This document shows, one piece after another, positions 25,087 to 34,414 of a DNA stretch of 54,935 nt (its first letter is position 1; each line of letters begins with the position of its first letter). A program made the translations under genes and the position numbers. The stretch is from DASYRM01 sp036004405 (GTDB taxonomy: Bacteria > Acidobacteriota > Vicinamibacteria > Vicinamibacterales > UBA2999): contig DASYRM010000058.1 in NCBI GenBank assembly GCA_036004405.1, forward strand, positions 1 to 54,935. The letters are read 5' to 3'. The notes below the pieces were generated by a model, which was not told the origin of the DNA, ran no database searches, and saw only the letters and a list, made by a program, of their open reading frames with translations.

Positions 25087-26634
25087 ATGTTCCTTCAACG
25101 CATCCTCGACACGCCGCACCTGGCGCGCGCCGTGGCCCGGCTCCAGCCTGAACTCCTGCATCGCGTCATCCGGCACGTCGGCCTGGAGGATGCCGGGGAG
25201 CTCGTGGCCCTGGCCACGCCGGAGCAGCTGACACGCGTCTTCGATCTCGACCTGTGGCAGGCCGGACGGCCCGGCGTGGACGAGCAGTTCGACGCCGCCC
25301 GCTTCGGCACCTGGCTCCAGATTCTGCTCGAGGCCGGCTCCGACGTTGCCGCCGCGAAGCTCGCGGCGATGGCTCCGGACGTCGTGATTGCCGGGCTCGC
25401 GCAGCACGCGCGCGTGGCCGACCTGTCCGCGGTCATGCCCTACGTCACTCTGGAGGGGGAGCTGGCAGGCGGACGCGTTGAAGACCAGGCGCACACGTGC
25501 GACATCGGGGGCTACCGCATCGTCGCTCTACGCGACAACGCCTGGGATGCGATCGTGGAGGTGCTGCTGGCGCTCCAGGCCGCACACCCCGACGCCTTCC
25601 ATCGGCTGATGATCGGCTGCCGCGCGGTCTCGAGCTCGCGGCCGGAAGCGAGCGGCATGCACGATCTGCTCGACGACCCCGATCAGGCCATGTTCGACCT
25701 CGCCCTCGATCGCGAGCGGCGCCGCGAACAGCAAGGCTACGTGACGCCGGCCGAGGCGCGCGCTTTTCTCGACCTGGCCCGCCGGGGCATCGCGCGCGAA
25801 ACGGCGCTGCCCGGCAACCCGCTCGCTCGCGCATATTTTCAAGCGCTGGTCGAGCCGGTGGCGGACGAACCGGTGGTGGACGGACCGGACGCCAGCCCCG
25901 CCGACGTCGCGGCTGTCGTCGAAGTGCTGGTCGATTCCGGCGTTCTCGAACCGCCAGTGCGCGCGCTGCTGGAAGGGGCGGTTGGCGACGCCCCTCGCCT
26001 TGCCCGCATCCACGCCGCCCTGCGCGCCGCGTTCGAACGCGATGTCGATGTGTCGGTGCGCCTGAGCGGAGAGCTCGGCTTTCTCGCCAACGCCCTCATC
26101 TCCGGCTGCACGCTCCAGGCGCGACCGTTCACGCCGCAGGAGGCGTCGGACGCCGTCCTCGCAGTGTGCAATCTCGGGCTGGAGAACTGGTCCGCCGTGA
26201 CCACCGACGACGTGCTGGTGGGGCAGGACCTGGTCGGCGTGTTCGAGAAGGGATGGGCGATTCTTCACGAGAGAGTGGGCCTGACGACGGCCCGTCGCCT
26301 GATCGAGCTGCTGACGGTCGTGCACCCGCGCGATCGCGACACGCAGATGCGGCTGACTAGGCTGCGCCGGGAGCTCACGAAGCACGTCGAGGCCGGCATG
26401 CCCTGGCGCGCCCGCGCGTCGCTCGAGGTGATCGCCGATCTCGACCTGGTGGCCCATGCGGGGCTCGTCGGCCTGCTCGATGAGTGCCCCGTGCTCCATG
26501 CGGCGGTCCGCGCCGCGTCTGGCCCGAAGCCGCTCAGCGTCAGCGCCACCGCGTTCGAGTTCGTCTCCGAGAACTCGCAGATCCTCGCGGTGGACGCCTT
26601 CCTGGCGTCACTGCCTCAGATCTTCGCGTCCTGA
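25087..26634 (+). CDS. DUF6178-family protein
   Basis: 515 residues, cytoplasmic, no signal or membrane helices. Mostly helical, with the family-like opening VIRHVGLEDAGELVALATPEQLTRVFDLDLW, the repeated LLEAGSDVAAAKLAAMAPDVVIAGLAQH helical pairs, and a middle section rich in charged helices (DLALDRERRREQQGYVTPAEARAFLDLARRG). The family is of unknown function; I recognise it by the length and the 'ALATPEQL...DLDLW' block only. Start at ATG 25087 follows a -10-like hexamer. Its 3' end overlaps the convergent DinB gene by 19 bases, so neither can have a terminator between them. Confidence 0.65.
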   Translation: MFLQRILDTPHLARAVARLQPELLHRVIRHVGLEDAGELVALATPEQLTRVFDLDLWQAGRPGVDEQFDAARFGTWLQILLEAGSDVAAAKLAAMAPDVVIAGLAQHARVADLSAVMPYVTLEGELAGGRVEDQAHTCDIGGYRIVALRDNAWDAIVEVLLALQAAHPDAFHRLMIGCRAVSSSRPEASGMHDLLDDPDQAMFDLALDRERRREQQGYVTPAEARAFLDLARRGIARETALPGNPLARAYFQALVEPVADEPVVDGPDASPADVAAVVEVLVDSGVLEPPVRALLEGAVGDAPRLARIHAALRAAFERDVDVSVRLSGELGFLANALISGCTLQARPFTPQEASDAVLAVCNLGLENWSAVTTDDVLVGQDLVGVFEKGWAILHERVGLTTARRLIELLTVVHPRDRDTQMRLTRLRRELTKHVEAGMPWRARASLEVIADLDLVAHAGLVGLLDECPVLHAAVRAASGPKPLSVSATAFEFVSENSQILAVDAFLASLPQIFAS

Positions 26635-27095
26635 GGCACGAGCTGCCGGATCGCCCCCATGTGATACGCGGTGTGCGCGACGCTGCTCATGAAGCCGCTC
26701 AGCGTCACCGGATCCCACTCCCGCGGCGCTTCCAGACGCGCCTGCCACTGACGGGCCTCGTCCTCGAAGGCCTGACGCAGCAGGCGCCATTCGTCATCGT
26801 TCACCTGCTGGTGGCTCCAACTCTCCGCGAAGCTCGAGTCCGCGAACGCGTTCTGATCGCCGGAGGCCCAGCGGTTGAGCAGCGTGAGCCCGTAGCGCAG
26901 GTGCTGCACGTGGGCGGCCACCGACGAGCGGCCGCCCGGGCGCGCGCTCGCCTGCGACGCCGGTAGCGCCGCCAGCGAGCCGATGAGCCCAGGGTCGCCG
27001 GGATTGACCACGAGGGCCAGGTCGCCGGGCGGTCCGTGGACGATCTCGCGAAACAGGCTGGTGAGCACCTGCGGCAGAAGGGCGTCGAGCTCCAT
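26616..27095 (-). CDS. DinB-superfamily protein
   Basis: 159 residues, four-helix-bundle DinB/YfiT-like fold. Likely metal-binding histidines are His in SVAAHVQHLRYG (helix 2) and the pair in SVAHTAYHMGAIRQL (helix 4). Family members act as metal-dependent thiol-S-transferases or damage-inducible proteins; here no specific role can be given. ATG 27095 follows a TATCAT hexamer by 8 bases and has no Shine-Dalgarno, suggesting leaderless transcription. Overlaps the DUF6178 gene tail to tail. Confidence 0.82.
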   Translation of the reverse strand: MELDALLPQVLTSLFREIVHGPPGDLALVVNPGDPGLIGSLAALPASQASARPGGRSSVAAHVQHLRYGLTLLNRWASGDQNAFADSSFAESWSHQQVNDDEWRLLRQAFEDEARQWQARLEAPREWDPVTLSGFMSSVAHTAYHMGAIRQLVPQDAKI

Positions 27096-27103
27096 GGCCC
27101 GGG

Positions 27104-27109
27104 ATGATA
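27104..27109 (-). promoter_or_regulatory. start-proximal -10-like hexamer TATCAT
   Basis: On the minus strand TATCAT lies 8 bases before the DinB ATG. It directly adjoins the inverted-repeat element at 27113-27162, so the upstream promoter region has been invaded or built from repeats. Confidence 0.35.
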
Positions 27110-27112
27110 CGG

Positions 27113-27195
27113 CTAGCGAGGCTCCGCCTCAGACCCAGAGCGTTCAGGCTTCGCCTCGCTAGGGCAGTGTTTAATTGCCCGCCCTCCGGGCGGGC
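27113..27195. repeat. two palindromic elements in a divergent promoter region
   Basis: CTAGCGAGGC (27113-27122) pairs with GCCTCGCTAG (27153-27162) around a 30-base interior. Next to it lies GCCCGCCC-TCC-GGGCGGGC (27177-27195) preceded by GGCAGTGTTTAATT. The second element closely matches one inside the carboxylesterase gene at 52678-52710. This is the only intergenic copy lying between two divergent starts rather than after a stop. Confidence 0.75.
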
Positions 27196-27242
27196 GTAGG
27201 GCTGTGGTAACGGCTGGGGCTCCCCGCGCCGAAACTCCTGGC

Positions 27243-27890
27243 GTGAGGTGTCCCCACTGCGGGATCGTCAATTTTGCCGATGGCGGCGCATGCCGGCGCT
27301 GCGGCGAGGTGGTGTGGGCGGCGCGCCCCATGGTGGCCACCGTACGGATTTCGGAACCTTCCGCCCTCTGGCGGCTGGGTGCCATTGGCGGCACGGTGGT
27401 GGCCATCCTGTTTGCGTGGTGGGTGTCGCTCTTTGCGACGTCCGAGGGGCTCGACCCCGAGCAGCAGGTGATCGTCTTCCGCGCGGTCGAACTGCTCGAG
27501 GAGAAGGGCTTCTCGAAGGAAGTGTTCGCGTTGAGGAACGTGGCGCGCTTTCGCTCCACTGACAACTGGTGGAATCTCTACAACGAGCACTATCAGGCCT
27601 ACGCCGCCACCAACTTTCCGTTCGAGATCGTGACCATCTATCCCTGGTTCTTCGACCTGCCCAAGGACGACGTGGAGCGCGCGGTCATCCTGCTGCACGA
27701 AGCCCAGCACCTGATGGGCGCCGACGAAGAGACGGCGCTGCGTCGCGTCTGGGCGCTCAAGGCCCGGCTGGACTGGACAGCCGAGAGGTATGGCCACAGC
27801 AAGGTCTGGAAAAACACCCGCGAGTGGACCCAGACGACCGCATCGGACCTCTTCACCTGCAAGGAAGTGGAAATCGACTGCACGAAGTAG
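27243..27890 (+). CDS. zinc-ribbon membrane protein with HEXXH metalloprotease-like motif
   Basis: 215 residues from GTG 27243 (GTG 27204 would add 13 residues without homology-like character). Residues 3-20 form a zinc ribbon (C3, C6, C17, C20). One transmembrane helix spans about 44-65. The extracytoplasmic or cytosolic remainder contains H152-E-A-Q-H156, continuing LMG-AD-E162: HEXXHxxGxxE, a zincin active-site pattern with a plausible third ligand E162. Aromatic-rich WWNLYNEHYQAYAATNFPFEIV precedes it. I know no named family with this combination; a small membrane metallopeptidase or metal-binding protein is the reading. Its TAG stop lies in the next palindrome. Confidence 0.7.
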   Translation: MRCPHCGIVNFADGGACRRCGEVVWAARPMVATVRISEPSALWRLGAIGGTVVAILFAWWVSLFATSEGLDPEQQVIVFRAVELLEEKGFSKEVFALRNVARFRSTDNWWNLYNEHYQAYAATNFPFEIVTIYPWFFDLPKDDVERAVILLHEAQHLMGADEETALRRVWALKARLDWTAERYGHSKVWKNTREWTQTTASDLFTCKEVEIDCTK

Positions 27891-27942
27891 GGGCCGCCTT
27901 CAGGCGGCCCGTCCGGTCGTGGCAGCGGGTCTTCAGACCCGC
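27887..27942. repeat. tandem palindromes supplying a stop codon
   Basis: GTAGGGGCC start (27887) contains the stop TAG (27888-27890) of the upstream gene. First palindrome GGGCCGCCT-TC-AGGCGGCCC (27891-27910), second GCGGGTCT-TC-AGACCCGC (27925-27942). The ADOP gene on the other strand ends 2 bases later. Confidence 0.8.
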
Positions 27943-27943
27943 C

Positions 27944-30391
27944 TCAGTCCTGCCGCAGCGCTGACAACGGCTGGATGCGCGAGGCGCGGCGTGCGGGCAC
28001 GTATGCCGCCAACAGGGCGACGAGCGCAACGCCCGGCACGACGATCACGTGGGTGGCGAAGTCGGCACTCGTCGTCGGGAACATCACATCGATGGCCTTG
28101 CCGGTGGCCACGCTGCCCACCATTCCCAGTATGACGCCGGCCGCGGCCGGCATCGAGCCCTGGCGCAGCACCATCCGGAGCACCGACAGCGGTTCGGCGC
28201 CGAGCGCCATTCGAATTCCGATCTCGCACGTGCGGCGGCTGACGGCGTACGCCATCAGCCCATAGAGGCCGACGACGGCAAGCACCAGCCCCATCGTTCC
28301 CATCCCGGCGACGGTACGCACGACAACGCTGTTCAGATTGCGCGCGCTGGCATCGTAGTAGTCCTCCATCGTGCGCACGCTGCGGATGGGCACGTCTGGA
28401 TCGAGGCCGGCGACGAGCGCGCGGAGCGGCCCGGCGATCGACGCCGAGGTGCCGGCCGTTGCCACGACCAGCGTGCCGCGGCCGCCAGGGTGCTGGCGGC
28501 GAGGCAGATACACCAGATCAGCGGATGCCGGCGTGAACAGCTGGAACTTGCTGTCCGCGGCAATCCCGACAATCTGCGTCCAGTCGCCTGACGCCCCAAC
28601 GCGGATGCGCTTGCCGACCGGATCGCTCTCGGGCCAGTAGCGCGCCGCCATGCCCTGACTCACGATCGCCACCAGCGGAGCGCCGGCGGTGTCGGCGTCG
28701 GTAAACGCGCGGCCTCGCACCATCCGCACGCCCAGCGTCTCCAGGTACCGCTCGTCGATGCGGGCCGACGCCACGCGAATGCCGCGGCTCCCTTTGGGCA
28801 GCGTGAACCCCTCGGGCGCCACCACCGTTGGATCACCGTCGAAGCTCAATGGCACGAACGAGGTCAGGCTCACCGCCGTCGCGCCCGGCAGCGCCCGCGC
28901 GCGCTGCTCGAGCCGCTCGAAGAACTGCTCGGTCCTGGTGGCATCGTAGGCAGCCAGCGCAGGATCGACGCTGATCATCACGAGTCGCTCGGTCCTGAAG
29001 CCGGGTCCAGTCCGGAATTGCTCTTCGAAGCGGCGATACATCGAGACCGCCACCGTGAGCAGCACCAGGGTGAGGGCGATCTGGCCGGCCACGAGGCCGT
29101 GGCGGCCCCACAGGCGCGACGGCCGCGGCGGCGTGGTGGCCGTGCGTATCGCCACGGCCAGATCGCGGGCGCGCGAGGCGCTCCACGCGGGAATGAGCCC
29201 CGAGAGCAACGCGCTGACCACCGCCACGACGAGCGCCGCCACCAGCGCGCGTTCGTCGAGCGTGAACGTCAACCGGGCGCCGACGTCGCTGAGGATCTGA
29301 AACTGCCGGAACGACTGGACCACCGCGTACCCGAGCAGGACGCCCAGGGCGCCGCCGGCCGCGGCCAGCAGGAGACTCTCGGTCAGCAGCTGTCGGAAGA
29401 GCCGGAGTCGGCTGCCGCCAAGCGCCAGCCGCACGGCGAGCTCGCGTTGCCGCGCCGGGGCCCGGCCCGCCAGGAGTCCGGCGACGTTCGCGCAGGCCAC
29501 GCAGAGCACGGCGATCGCCAGCGTCAGCAGCAGCACTCCCAGCATCGCCGCCGGCTCGTAGTTGTCCATGCGCGTTTCCAATTCGGTGCGCACGGCAAGG
29601 CTCTGGGCCTCGTTGGTGTCGGGATACGTGCGCGCAAGGGCGGCGGCCACGGCACGAACGTCGTCGTTGGCCTGCCGGATCGACACGCCCGGAGCGAGGC
29701 GGCCGAGCACCCGCGCGGCGCGGATGTCCCGATGGTCGAGCAACCTGGCGGCGCCCGCCGGCAAGAGCGTGTCCACCATCGCGAGCGGCACGTAGAACGC
29801 CGGCTCCAGGAAGATGTCGATGCCGGTGAAGCCTGCCGGAGCCACGCCGATCACGGTGAAGTCGCGCGCGCCAAGCCGGAGGGATCTTCCGATGACGGAG
29901 GGATCCGCCGCGAACTGCTGTGTCCAGGTGCTGTGCGACAGCACGACGACGGCGTCGCGGCCCGCCACGCGATCCTCGCTGGCCGAAAACGTGCGGCCCA
30001 CGGCGGCCGGCACGCGCAGCGCCTCGAAGAAGTTGCCGCTGACCGCCAATCCATACCGGCTGACGGCAGGCTCGCCCGGCCGCGCCCCAAGCCCGACTTC
30101 CACACCGGTGGCCGCCAGCAGCCCGGCGAACGTCCGAACGCGCTCGCGGAGGTCGGCGAAGTCGGGAGCCGACACCGCGCCAAACCGCAGCTGGCCGTCT
30201 GGCCCCCGTCCGCTGACGGTCACGAGACTCCGGGCGTCCGGCACCGCCAGCGGCCGCAAGATGAGGCCGTCGGTGATGCTGAACATCGCCGAATTGGCGC
30301 CGACGCCGATGGCAATCGACATCACGGCGACCAGCGCAAAGCCCGGGTTGCGCGCCAGCATCCGGGTCCCGTAACGGACGTCCTGCCACAT
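27944..30391 (-). CDS. ADOP-type ABC permease (MacB/FtsX family, without prefix domain)
   Basis: 815 residues. It starts directly with MWQDVRYGTRMLARNPGFALVA, lacking the soluble prefix of the other permease in this window. First helix (VMSIAIGVGANSAMFSI), large extracytoplasmic MacB domain, three-helix FtsX block around 275-390 (RQRELAVRLALGGSRLRLFRQLL), second extracytoplasmic domain, and a final FtsX block (RRTCEIGIRMALGAEPLSVLRM) ending PARRASRIQPLSALRQ. No PadR gene and no ATPase adjoin it. AGGGGGC lies about 8 bases before the ATG. Divergent from module B with 167 bases between starts. Confidence 0.88.
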   Translation of the reverse strand: MWQDVRYGTRMLARNPGFALVAVMSIAIGVGANSAMFSITDGLILRPLAVPDARSLVTVSGRGPDGQLRFGAVSAPDFADLRERVRTFAGLLAATGVEVGLGARPGEPAVSRYGLAVSGNFFEALRVPAAVGRTFSASEDRVAGRDAVVVLSHSTWTQQFAADPSVIGRSLRLGARDFTVIGVAPAGFTGIDIFLEPAFYVPLAMVDTLLPAGAARLLDHRDIRAARVLGRLAPGVSIRQANDDVRAVAAALARTYPDTNEAQSLAVRTELETRMDNYEPAAMLGVLLLTLAIAVLCVACANVAGLLAGRAPARQRELAVRLALGGSRLRLFRQLLTESLLLAAAGGALGVLLGYAVVQSFRQFQILSDVGARLTFTLDERALVAALVVAVVSALLSGLIPAWSASRARDLAVAIRTATTPPRPSRLWGRHGLVAGQIALTLVLLTVAVSMYRRFEEQFRTGPGFRTERLVMISVDPALAAYDATRTEQFFERLEQRARALPGATAVSLTSFVPLSFDGDPTVVAPEGFTLPKGSRGIRVASARIDERYLETLGVRMVRGRAFTDADTAGAPLVAIVSQGMAARYWPESDPVGKRIRVGASGDWTQIVGIAADSKFQLFTPASADLVYLPRRQHPGGRGTLVVATAGTSASIAGPLRALVAGLDPDVPIRSVRTMEDYYDASARNLNSVVVRTVAGMGTMGLVLAVVGLYGLMAYAVSRRTCEIGIRMALGAEPLSVLRMVLRQGSMPAAAGVILGMVGSVATGKAIDVMFPTTSADFATHVIVVPGVALVALLAAYVPARRASRIQPLSALRQD

Positions 30392-30546
30392 CGATCGATG
30401 CCCCCTGCGACGGAAATGCCACGTCTGCCGTTCTCAAGGGCCGTGCCCGCGGTCCCGCCTCATTCGCAAGGAAATCGGCGGACTCGGCCCGGCGGGCGTC
30501 CCACAGCCGGGATGGCGGCGTCCACATGCGGGACCCCGAATCGCGT

Positions 30547-30552
30547 TACCAT
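30547..30552 (+). promoter_or_regulatory. start-proximal -10-like hexamer TACCAT
   Basis: TACCAT ends 6 bases before GTG 30559, supporting that codon as a leaderless start of the DUF1592 gene rather than ATG 30526. Between 30392 and 30546 nothing else is recognisable. Confidence 0.35.
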
Positions 30553-30558
30553 TTTGCC

Positions 30559-33051
30559 GTGAACAGGGTTCCCGTTCTCGTCGGTATTCTTGCGCTTACG
30601 TGGGCCGGTCTCATCGCCGGGCAGAGCGGCGGCTCGGCCAAGCCGGCACCGCCAAGGCCGGCGACACAACCCGCGGTCAAGCCGCCCGCGCCCGTTCCCA
30701 GCGTTCCGCCGGCCGTCGCCCCGGTGGCCCAGGCCACCACCGGGAGCCCCGTTGCGGCCCGCGCGCTCCTGGATCAGTACTGCGTCACCTGCCACAACGC
30801 CCGGCTGAAGACGGCCAACCTGCTGCTCGACCAGCTCGATCTCTCCCACCTCGGCGACCACGTGGACGTGGCCGAGACCGTCGTGCGCAAGGTGCGCGCG
30901 GGGCTGATGCCGCCGACCAACGCGCGGCGTCCTGATCCCCAGGCCATGCAGTCGCTCATCGCCTGGATGGAGAGCGAGCTCGATCGGACGGCCACGACGC
31001 ACCTGCCCGCGCCCGGCCTGCATCGGCTGAACCGCACCGAATACACCAACGCCATTCGCGATCTGCTGTCGCTCGAAGTGGACGCGAGCAAGTTCCTGCC
31101 CGCTGACGACTCGACGCGCGGCTTCGACAACATCGCCGGCGCGCTCACCATGTCGCCTGCGCTCATGGAGGCGTATCTGTCGGCCGCCGGCAAGATCAGC
31201 CGGCTGGCGATGGGCGACATCAATTCGCCGACGCAGCAGGTGTTCGAGGTGCCGGCCGACACGGCGCAGAACCACCACATCGAGGGGCTGCCGTTCGGCA
31301 CGCGCGGCGGCATCCTCATCCGCCACCAGTTCCCGGTGGACGGCCAGTACACCTTCAAGGTGAAAGGCGTCACCGGCTACTTCCAGGCGGTTCTCGGCGG
31401 CGTCAGCGGCGAACAGCTGATCGTGACCGTGGACGGCGATCGCGTGGCGCAGTTCGACTGGGACAAGGAGATTGCCGGCACCACGGGCCTCGGCCGATCC
31501 ACCCCGAAGATTTCGGTGACCGCGGGGCTGCACACGGTGGGTGTCACGTTCCTCGCGACCAACGATGTGCCGGGCTCTGAGCTCAACCGCCCGTTCCAGC
31601 GGACGATGAACACGCCGGGCTCGATTCCCGGTTTCCTCTTCTATCCGCACGTCGGCCAGGTGCAGATCGAAGGGCCGTACGACATCACGGGCGCCGGCGA
31701 CACGGCGTCGCGCCGCGCCATCCTGACGTGCCGGCCGAAGACGGCGGCGCAGGAGCCGGCCTGCGCGCGCACCATCGTGTCCTCGCTCGCGCGCCGCGCG
31801 TTCCGCCGGCCGATCACCGCCGCCGACCTCCGCATCCTGATGCCGTTCTACACCGCCGGCCGCGGCGAGGACGGCACGTTCGAGGCGGGCGTCGAGGCGG
31901 CGCTGCAGCGCATCCTCGCCGACCCCGAGTTCATCTACCGCGGCGAGCCCGAGCCGGCCGCGGTGCGTCCGGGGCTGACCTATCCGATCAACGACCTGGC
32001 CCTGGCGTCGCGGCTGTCGTTCTTCCTGTGGAGCAGCATTCCGGACGATCAGCTCATCACGCTGGCGGCGCAGGGGCGGCTGAAGGATCCGGCGGTGCTC
32101 GAGCGCCAGGTGCGCCGCATGCTCGCGGATCCGAAGTCCGAAGCGCTGGTGCGCAACTTCACCGGCCAGTGGCTCGGCGTGCGGTCGCTCGCGGCCAGCG
32201 AGCCGGTGGTCAACCTGTTTCCGGACTTCGACGACAACCTGCGCGAGGCGTACGAGCGCGAGATCGAGCTCTTTTTCGGCGCCGTCGTCCAGGAGGACCG
32301 CAGCGTGCTCGAACTGCTCGACGGCAACTTCACGTTCGTGAACGAACGGCTGGCCAAGCAGTACGGCATCCCGAACATCTACGGCCCGCACTTCCGCCGG
32401 GTGACGCTGCCACCGTCGCTCGACATGCGCCGCGGGCTGCTCGGGAAGGGCGCGCTGATGACAGTCACCTCGAACGCGGCGCGCACGTCGCCGGTGACGC
32501 GCGGCAAGTGGTTCCTGCAGACCTTCCTCGGCGTCAGCCCGCCGCAACCACCGCCCGACGTGCCGGCCTTCGTGGAGCGCGCCGCCGACACCACCGGCAA
32601 CTCCAAGCCGCCGACGATGCGGCAGGCGCTCGAGAAGCACCGCATCAGTCCGACCTGCTCGGCCTGCCATCAGATCTTCGAGCCGATGGGGCTCGCGCTC
32701 GAGAACTTCGACGCCGTCGGCACGTGGCGGACGCTCGACGAGGGGCAGCCGATCGACGCCTCGGGCGTCCTGCCCGACGGGACCAAAGTGGACGGCGTCA
32801 TCGACCTGCGGAAGTCGCTCGATCGCTACTCGACGCAGTTCGTCCAGGTGGTGGCGGAGAAGCTGCTCACCTACGCCCTCGGCCGCGGCACCGAGAACCA
32901 GGACATGCCGATGGTGCGGACGATCGCGCGCGAGTCGTCGGCCGGCGGCTACAAGTTCTCCGCGCTGGTGCTCAGCATCGTCAAGAGCGATATGTTCCGG
33001 ATGAACCAGAAAGCCGCGCCGGCGCAGACGGCGCTCGCGGCATCGCGGTAG
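30559..33051 (+). CDS. exported DUF1592-family protein with two heme-c motifs (module B)
   Basis: 830 residues from GTG 30559, which opens a normal signal peptide (NRVPVLVGILALTWAGLIAG); ATG 30526 would put an acidic stretch in front. After a Pro-rich linker comes CVTCH (75-79), then DUF1587 (LHRLNRTEYTNAIRDLL), a beta-rich region, DUF1595 (CARTIVSSLARRAFRRP), DUF1592 (LALASRLSFFLWSSIPDDQL), DUF1588 with CSACH (700-704) and DUF1585 (YALGRGTENQDMPMVRTI). It is a paralogue of the module A protein with the same domain order, but with a longer Pro-rich linker and a longer beta-rich region. It starts the three-gene module, 13 bases ahead of DUF1552. Confidence 0.88.
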   Translation: MNRVPVLVGILALTWAGLIAGQSGGSAKPAPPRPATQPAVKPPAPVPSVPPAVAPVAQATTGSPVAARALLDQYCVTCHNARLKTANLLLDQLDLSHLGDHVDVAETVVRKVRAGLMPPTNARRPDPQAMQSLIAWMESELDRTATTHLPAPGLHRLNRTEYTNAIRDLLSLEVDASKFLPADDSTRGFDNIAGALTMSPALMEAYLSAAGKISRLAMGDINSPTQQVFEVPADTAQNHHIEGLPFGTRGGILIRHQFPVDGQYTFKVKGVTGYFQAVLGGVSGEQLIVTVDGDRVAQFDWDKEIAGTTGLGRSTPKISVTAGLHTVGVTFLATNDVPGSELNRPFQRTMNTPGSIPGFLFYPHVGQVQIEGPYDITGAGDTASRRAILTCRPKTAAQEPACARTIVSSLARRAFRRPITAADLRILMPFYTAGRGEDGTFEAGVEAALQRILADPEFIYRGEPEPAAVRPGLTYPINDLALASRLSFFLWSSIPDDQLITLAAQGRLKDPAVLERQVRRMLADPKSEALVRNFTGQWLGVRSLAASEPVVNLFPDFDDNLREAYEREIELFFGAVVQEDRSVLELLDGNFTFVNERLAKQYGIPNIYGPHFRRVTLPPSLDMRRGLLGKGALMTVTSNAARTSPVTRGKWFLQTFLGVSPPQPPPDVPAFVERAADTTGNSKPPTMRQALEKHRISPTCSACHQIFEPMGLALENFDAVGTWRTLDEGQPIDASGVLPDGTKVDGVIDLRKSLDRYSTQFVQVVAEKLLTYALGRGTENQDMPMVRTIARESSAGGYKFSALVLSIVKSDMFRMNQKAAPAQTALAASR

Positions 33052-33064
33052 GAGAGAGCGATAC

Positions 33065-34414
33065 ATGTTCCTGACCAAGAGGCAAATATCGAGACGGACG
33101 GTGTTGAGAGGAGCGGGCGCCATGCTGTCGCTCCCGCTGCTCGATGCCATGGTGCCGGCCGCCACGGTGCTGGCCCAGACGGCAGCCAGCCCCAAGCCGC
33201 GGTTCGTCGGCCTGTTCGTGCCGCACGGGATGGCGCCCGGCTTCTGGGTGCCCGAGAAAGAAGGCGCGCTGCCCGCCGAGCTGCCGTTCAACTGGAAGCC
33301 GCTCGAGCCGTTCGTGAAGAACACGACGATCCTGAGCGGGCTGCATTCGCGCTCGGCCGAGCCGCCGCCCGGCGTCACCGGCGCCGACCACTGGGTGGCG
33401 GCCGCGTTCATGTGCGCGGTGAAGCCGCGCAAGACCGCCGGCGCCGATGTCTCCTGCGGCACCACGATCGACCAGCTCATCGCGCAGAAGATCGGGCGCG
33501 AGAACCTGATGCCGTCCATGCAGCTGGCGGTCGAGGACCCGGGCGCCAACTCGAGCAACTGCGGCGAAGGTTACAGCTGCACCTACACCAACACGATCTC
33601 GTGGGCATCGCCGTCGTCGCCGCTGCCGATGGAGCTCAACCCGCAGGTGGTGTTCGAGCGGATGTTCGGCGACGGCAGCACGGCCGAGCAGCGCACCGCG
33701 CGCCGCAAGCGCGATCAGAGCATCCTTGATTCGTTGACCGGCTCGCTCAACCGGCTGCGCGGCGAGGTGAGCGCCTCGGACAAGCAGCGGCTCGACGACT
33801 ACGCGCAGAACGTCCGCGAGATCGAGCGCCGGCTCGACATCGCGATGAAAGCGTCGTCGGTGGCCCCCGAGAACATCGAGGTGCCGGTGGGCGTGCCGCA
33901 GACGTTCGACGAGCACATCAAGCTGCAGTTCGACCTGCTGTCGCTCGCCTTCCAGGCCGACATCACCCGCGTGGGGACGCTCCTCTTCGCGCGCGACCTC
34001 ACCGGCCGCACCTACCCGGAGAGCGAGTCGCCGACTTCCGGGTTCCACGGTGTGTCGCATCACGGCGAGGATCCGCGGCGCATCGCCGATCTCTCGAAGA
34101 TCAACCAGTACCACGTGAAGATGGTGGCGTATCTGGCCGAGAGCCTGGCCAAGAAGCAGGATGGCGCCGGATCGCTGCTCGATCAGTCGCTCATCCTCTA
34201 CGGCAGCAACATGGGCAACTCGAACCAGCATGTGCACTACGACGTGCCGCACGTGCTCATCGGCGGGTTGGGCGGGAAGATGAAGGGCGGCCGCCACATC
34301 GCCTATCCCAGCAAGCAGGTGCCCACCGGCAACCTGCTACTGAGCGTGCTCGACAAGTACGACATCCATCAGGATTCGCTCGGCGACAGCACCGGCCGAC
34401 TGGAGGCGCTGTGA
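33065..34414 (+). CDS. Tat-exported DUF1552 (HXXSHH) protein (module B)
   Basis: 449 residues with a twin-arginine signal ISRRTVLRG (8-16) and core MLSLPLL. HXXSHH present as HGVSHH (328-333). Conserved blocks: LFVPHG, NTISWASPSSPLPM, VFERMFGDG, YAQNVREIERR, ADITRVGTLLFARDL, LILYGSNMGNSNQH, LGDSTGRLEAL. Cysteines C131, C166 and C172 (CGTT, NCGEGYSC) could form disulfides after export. Its stop overlaps the GTG of the ankyrin gene. Function unknown as for the module A copy. Confidence 0.88.
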   Translation: MFLTKRQISRRTVLRGAGAMLSLPLLDAMVPAATVLAQTAASPKPRFVGLFVPHGMAPGFWVPEKEGALPAELPFNWKPLEPFVKNTTILSGLHSRSAEPPPGVTGADHWVAAAFMCAVKPRKTAGADVSCGTTIDQLIAQKIGRENLMPSMQLAVEDPGANSSNCGEGYSCTYTNTISWASPSSPLPMELNPQVVFERMFGDGSTAEQRTARRKRDQSILDSLTGSLNRLRGEVSASDKQRLDDYAQNVREIERRLDIAMKASSVAPENIEVPVGVPQTFDEHIKLQFDLLSLAFQADITRVGTLLFARDLTGRTYPESESPTSGFHGVSHHGEDPRRIADLSKINQYHVKMVAYLAESLAKKQDGAGSLLDQSLILYGSNMGNSNQHVHYDVPHVLIGGLGGKMKGGRHIAYPSKQVPTGNLLLSVLDKYDIHQDSLGDSTGRLEAL

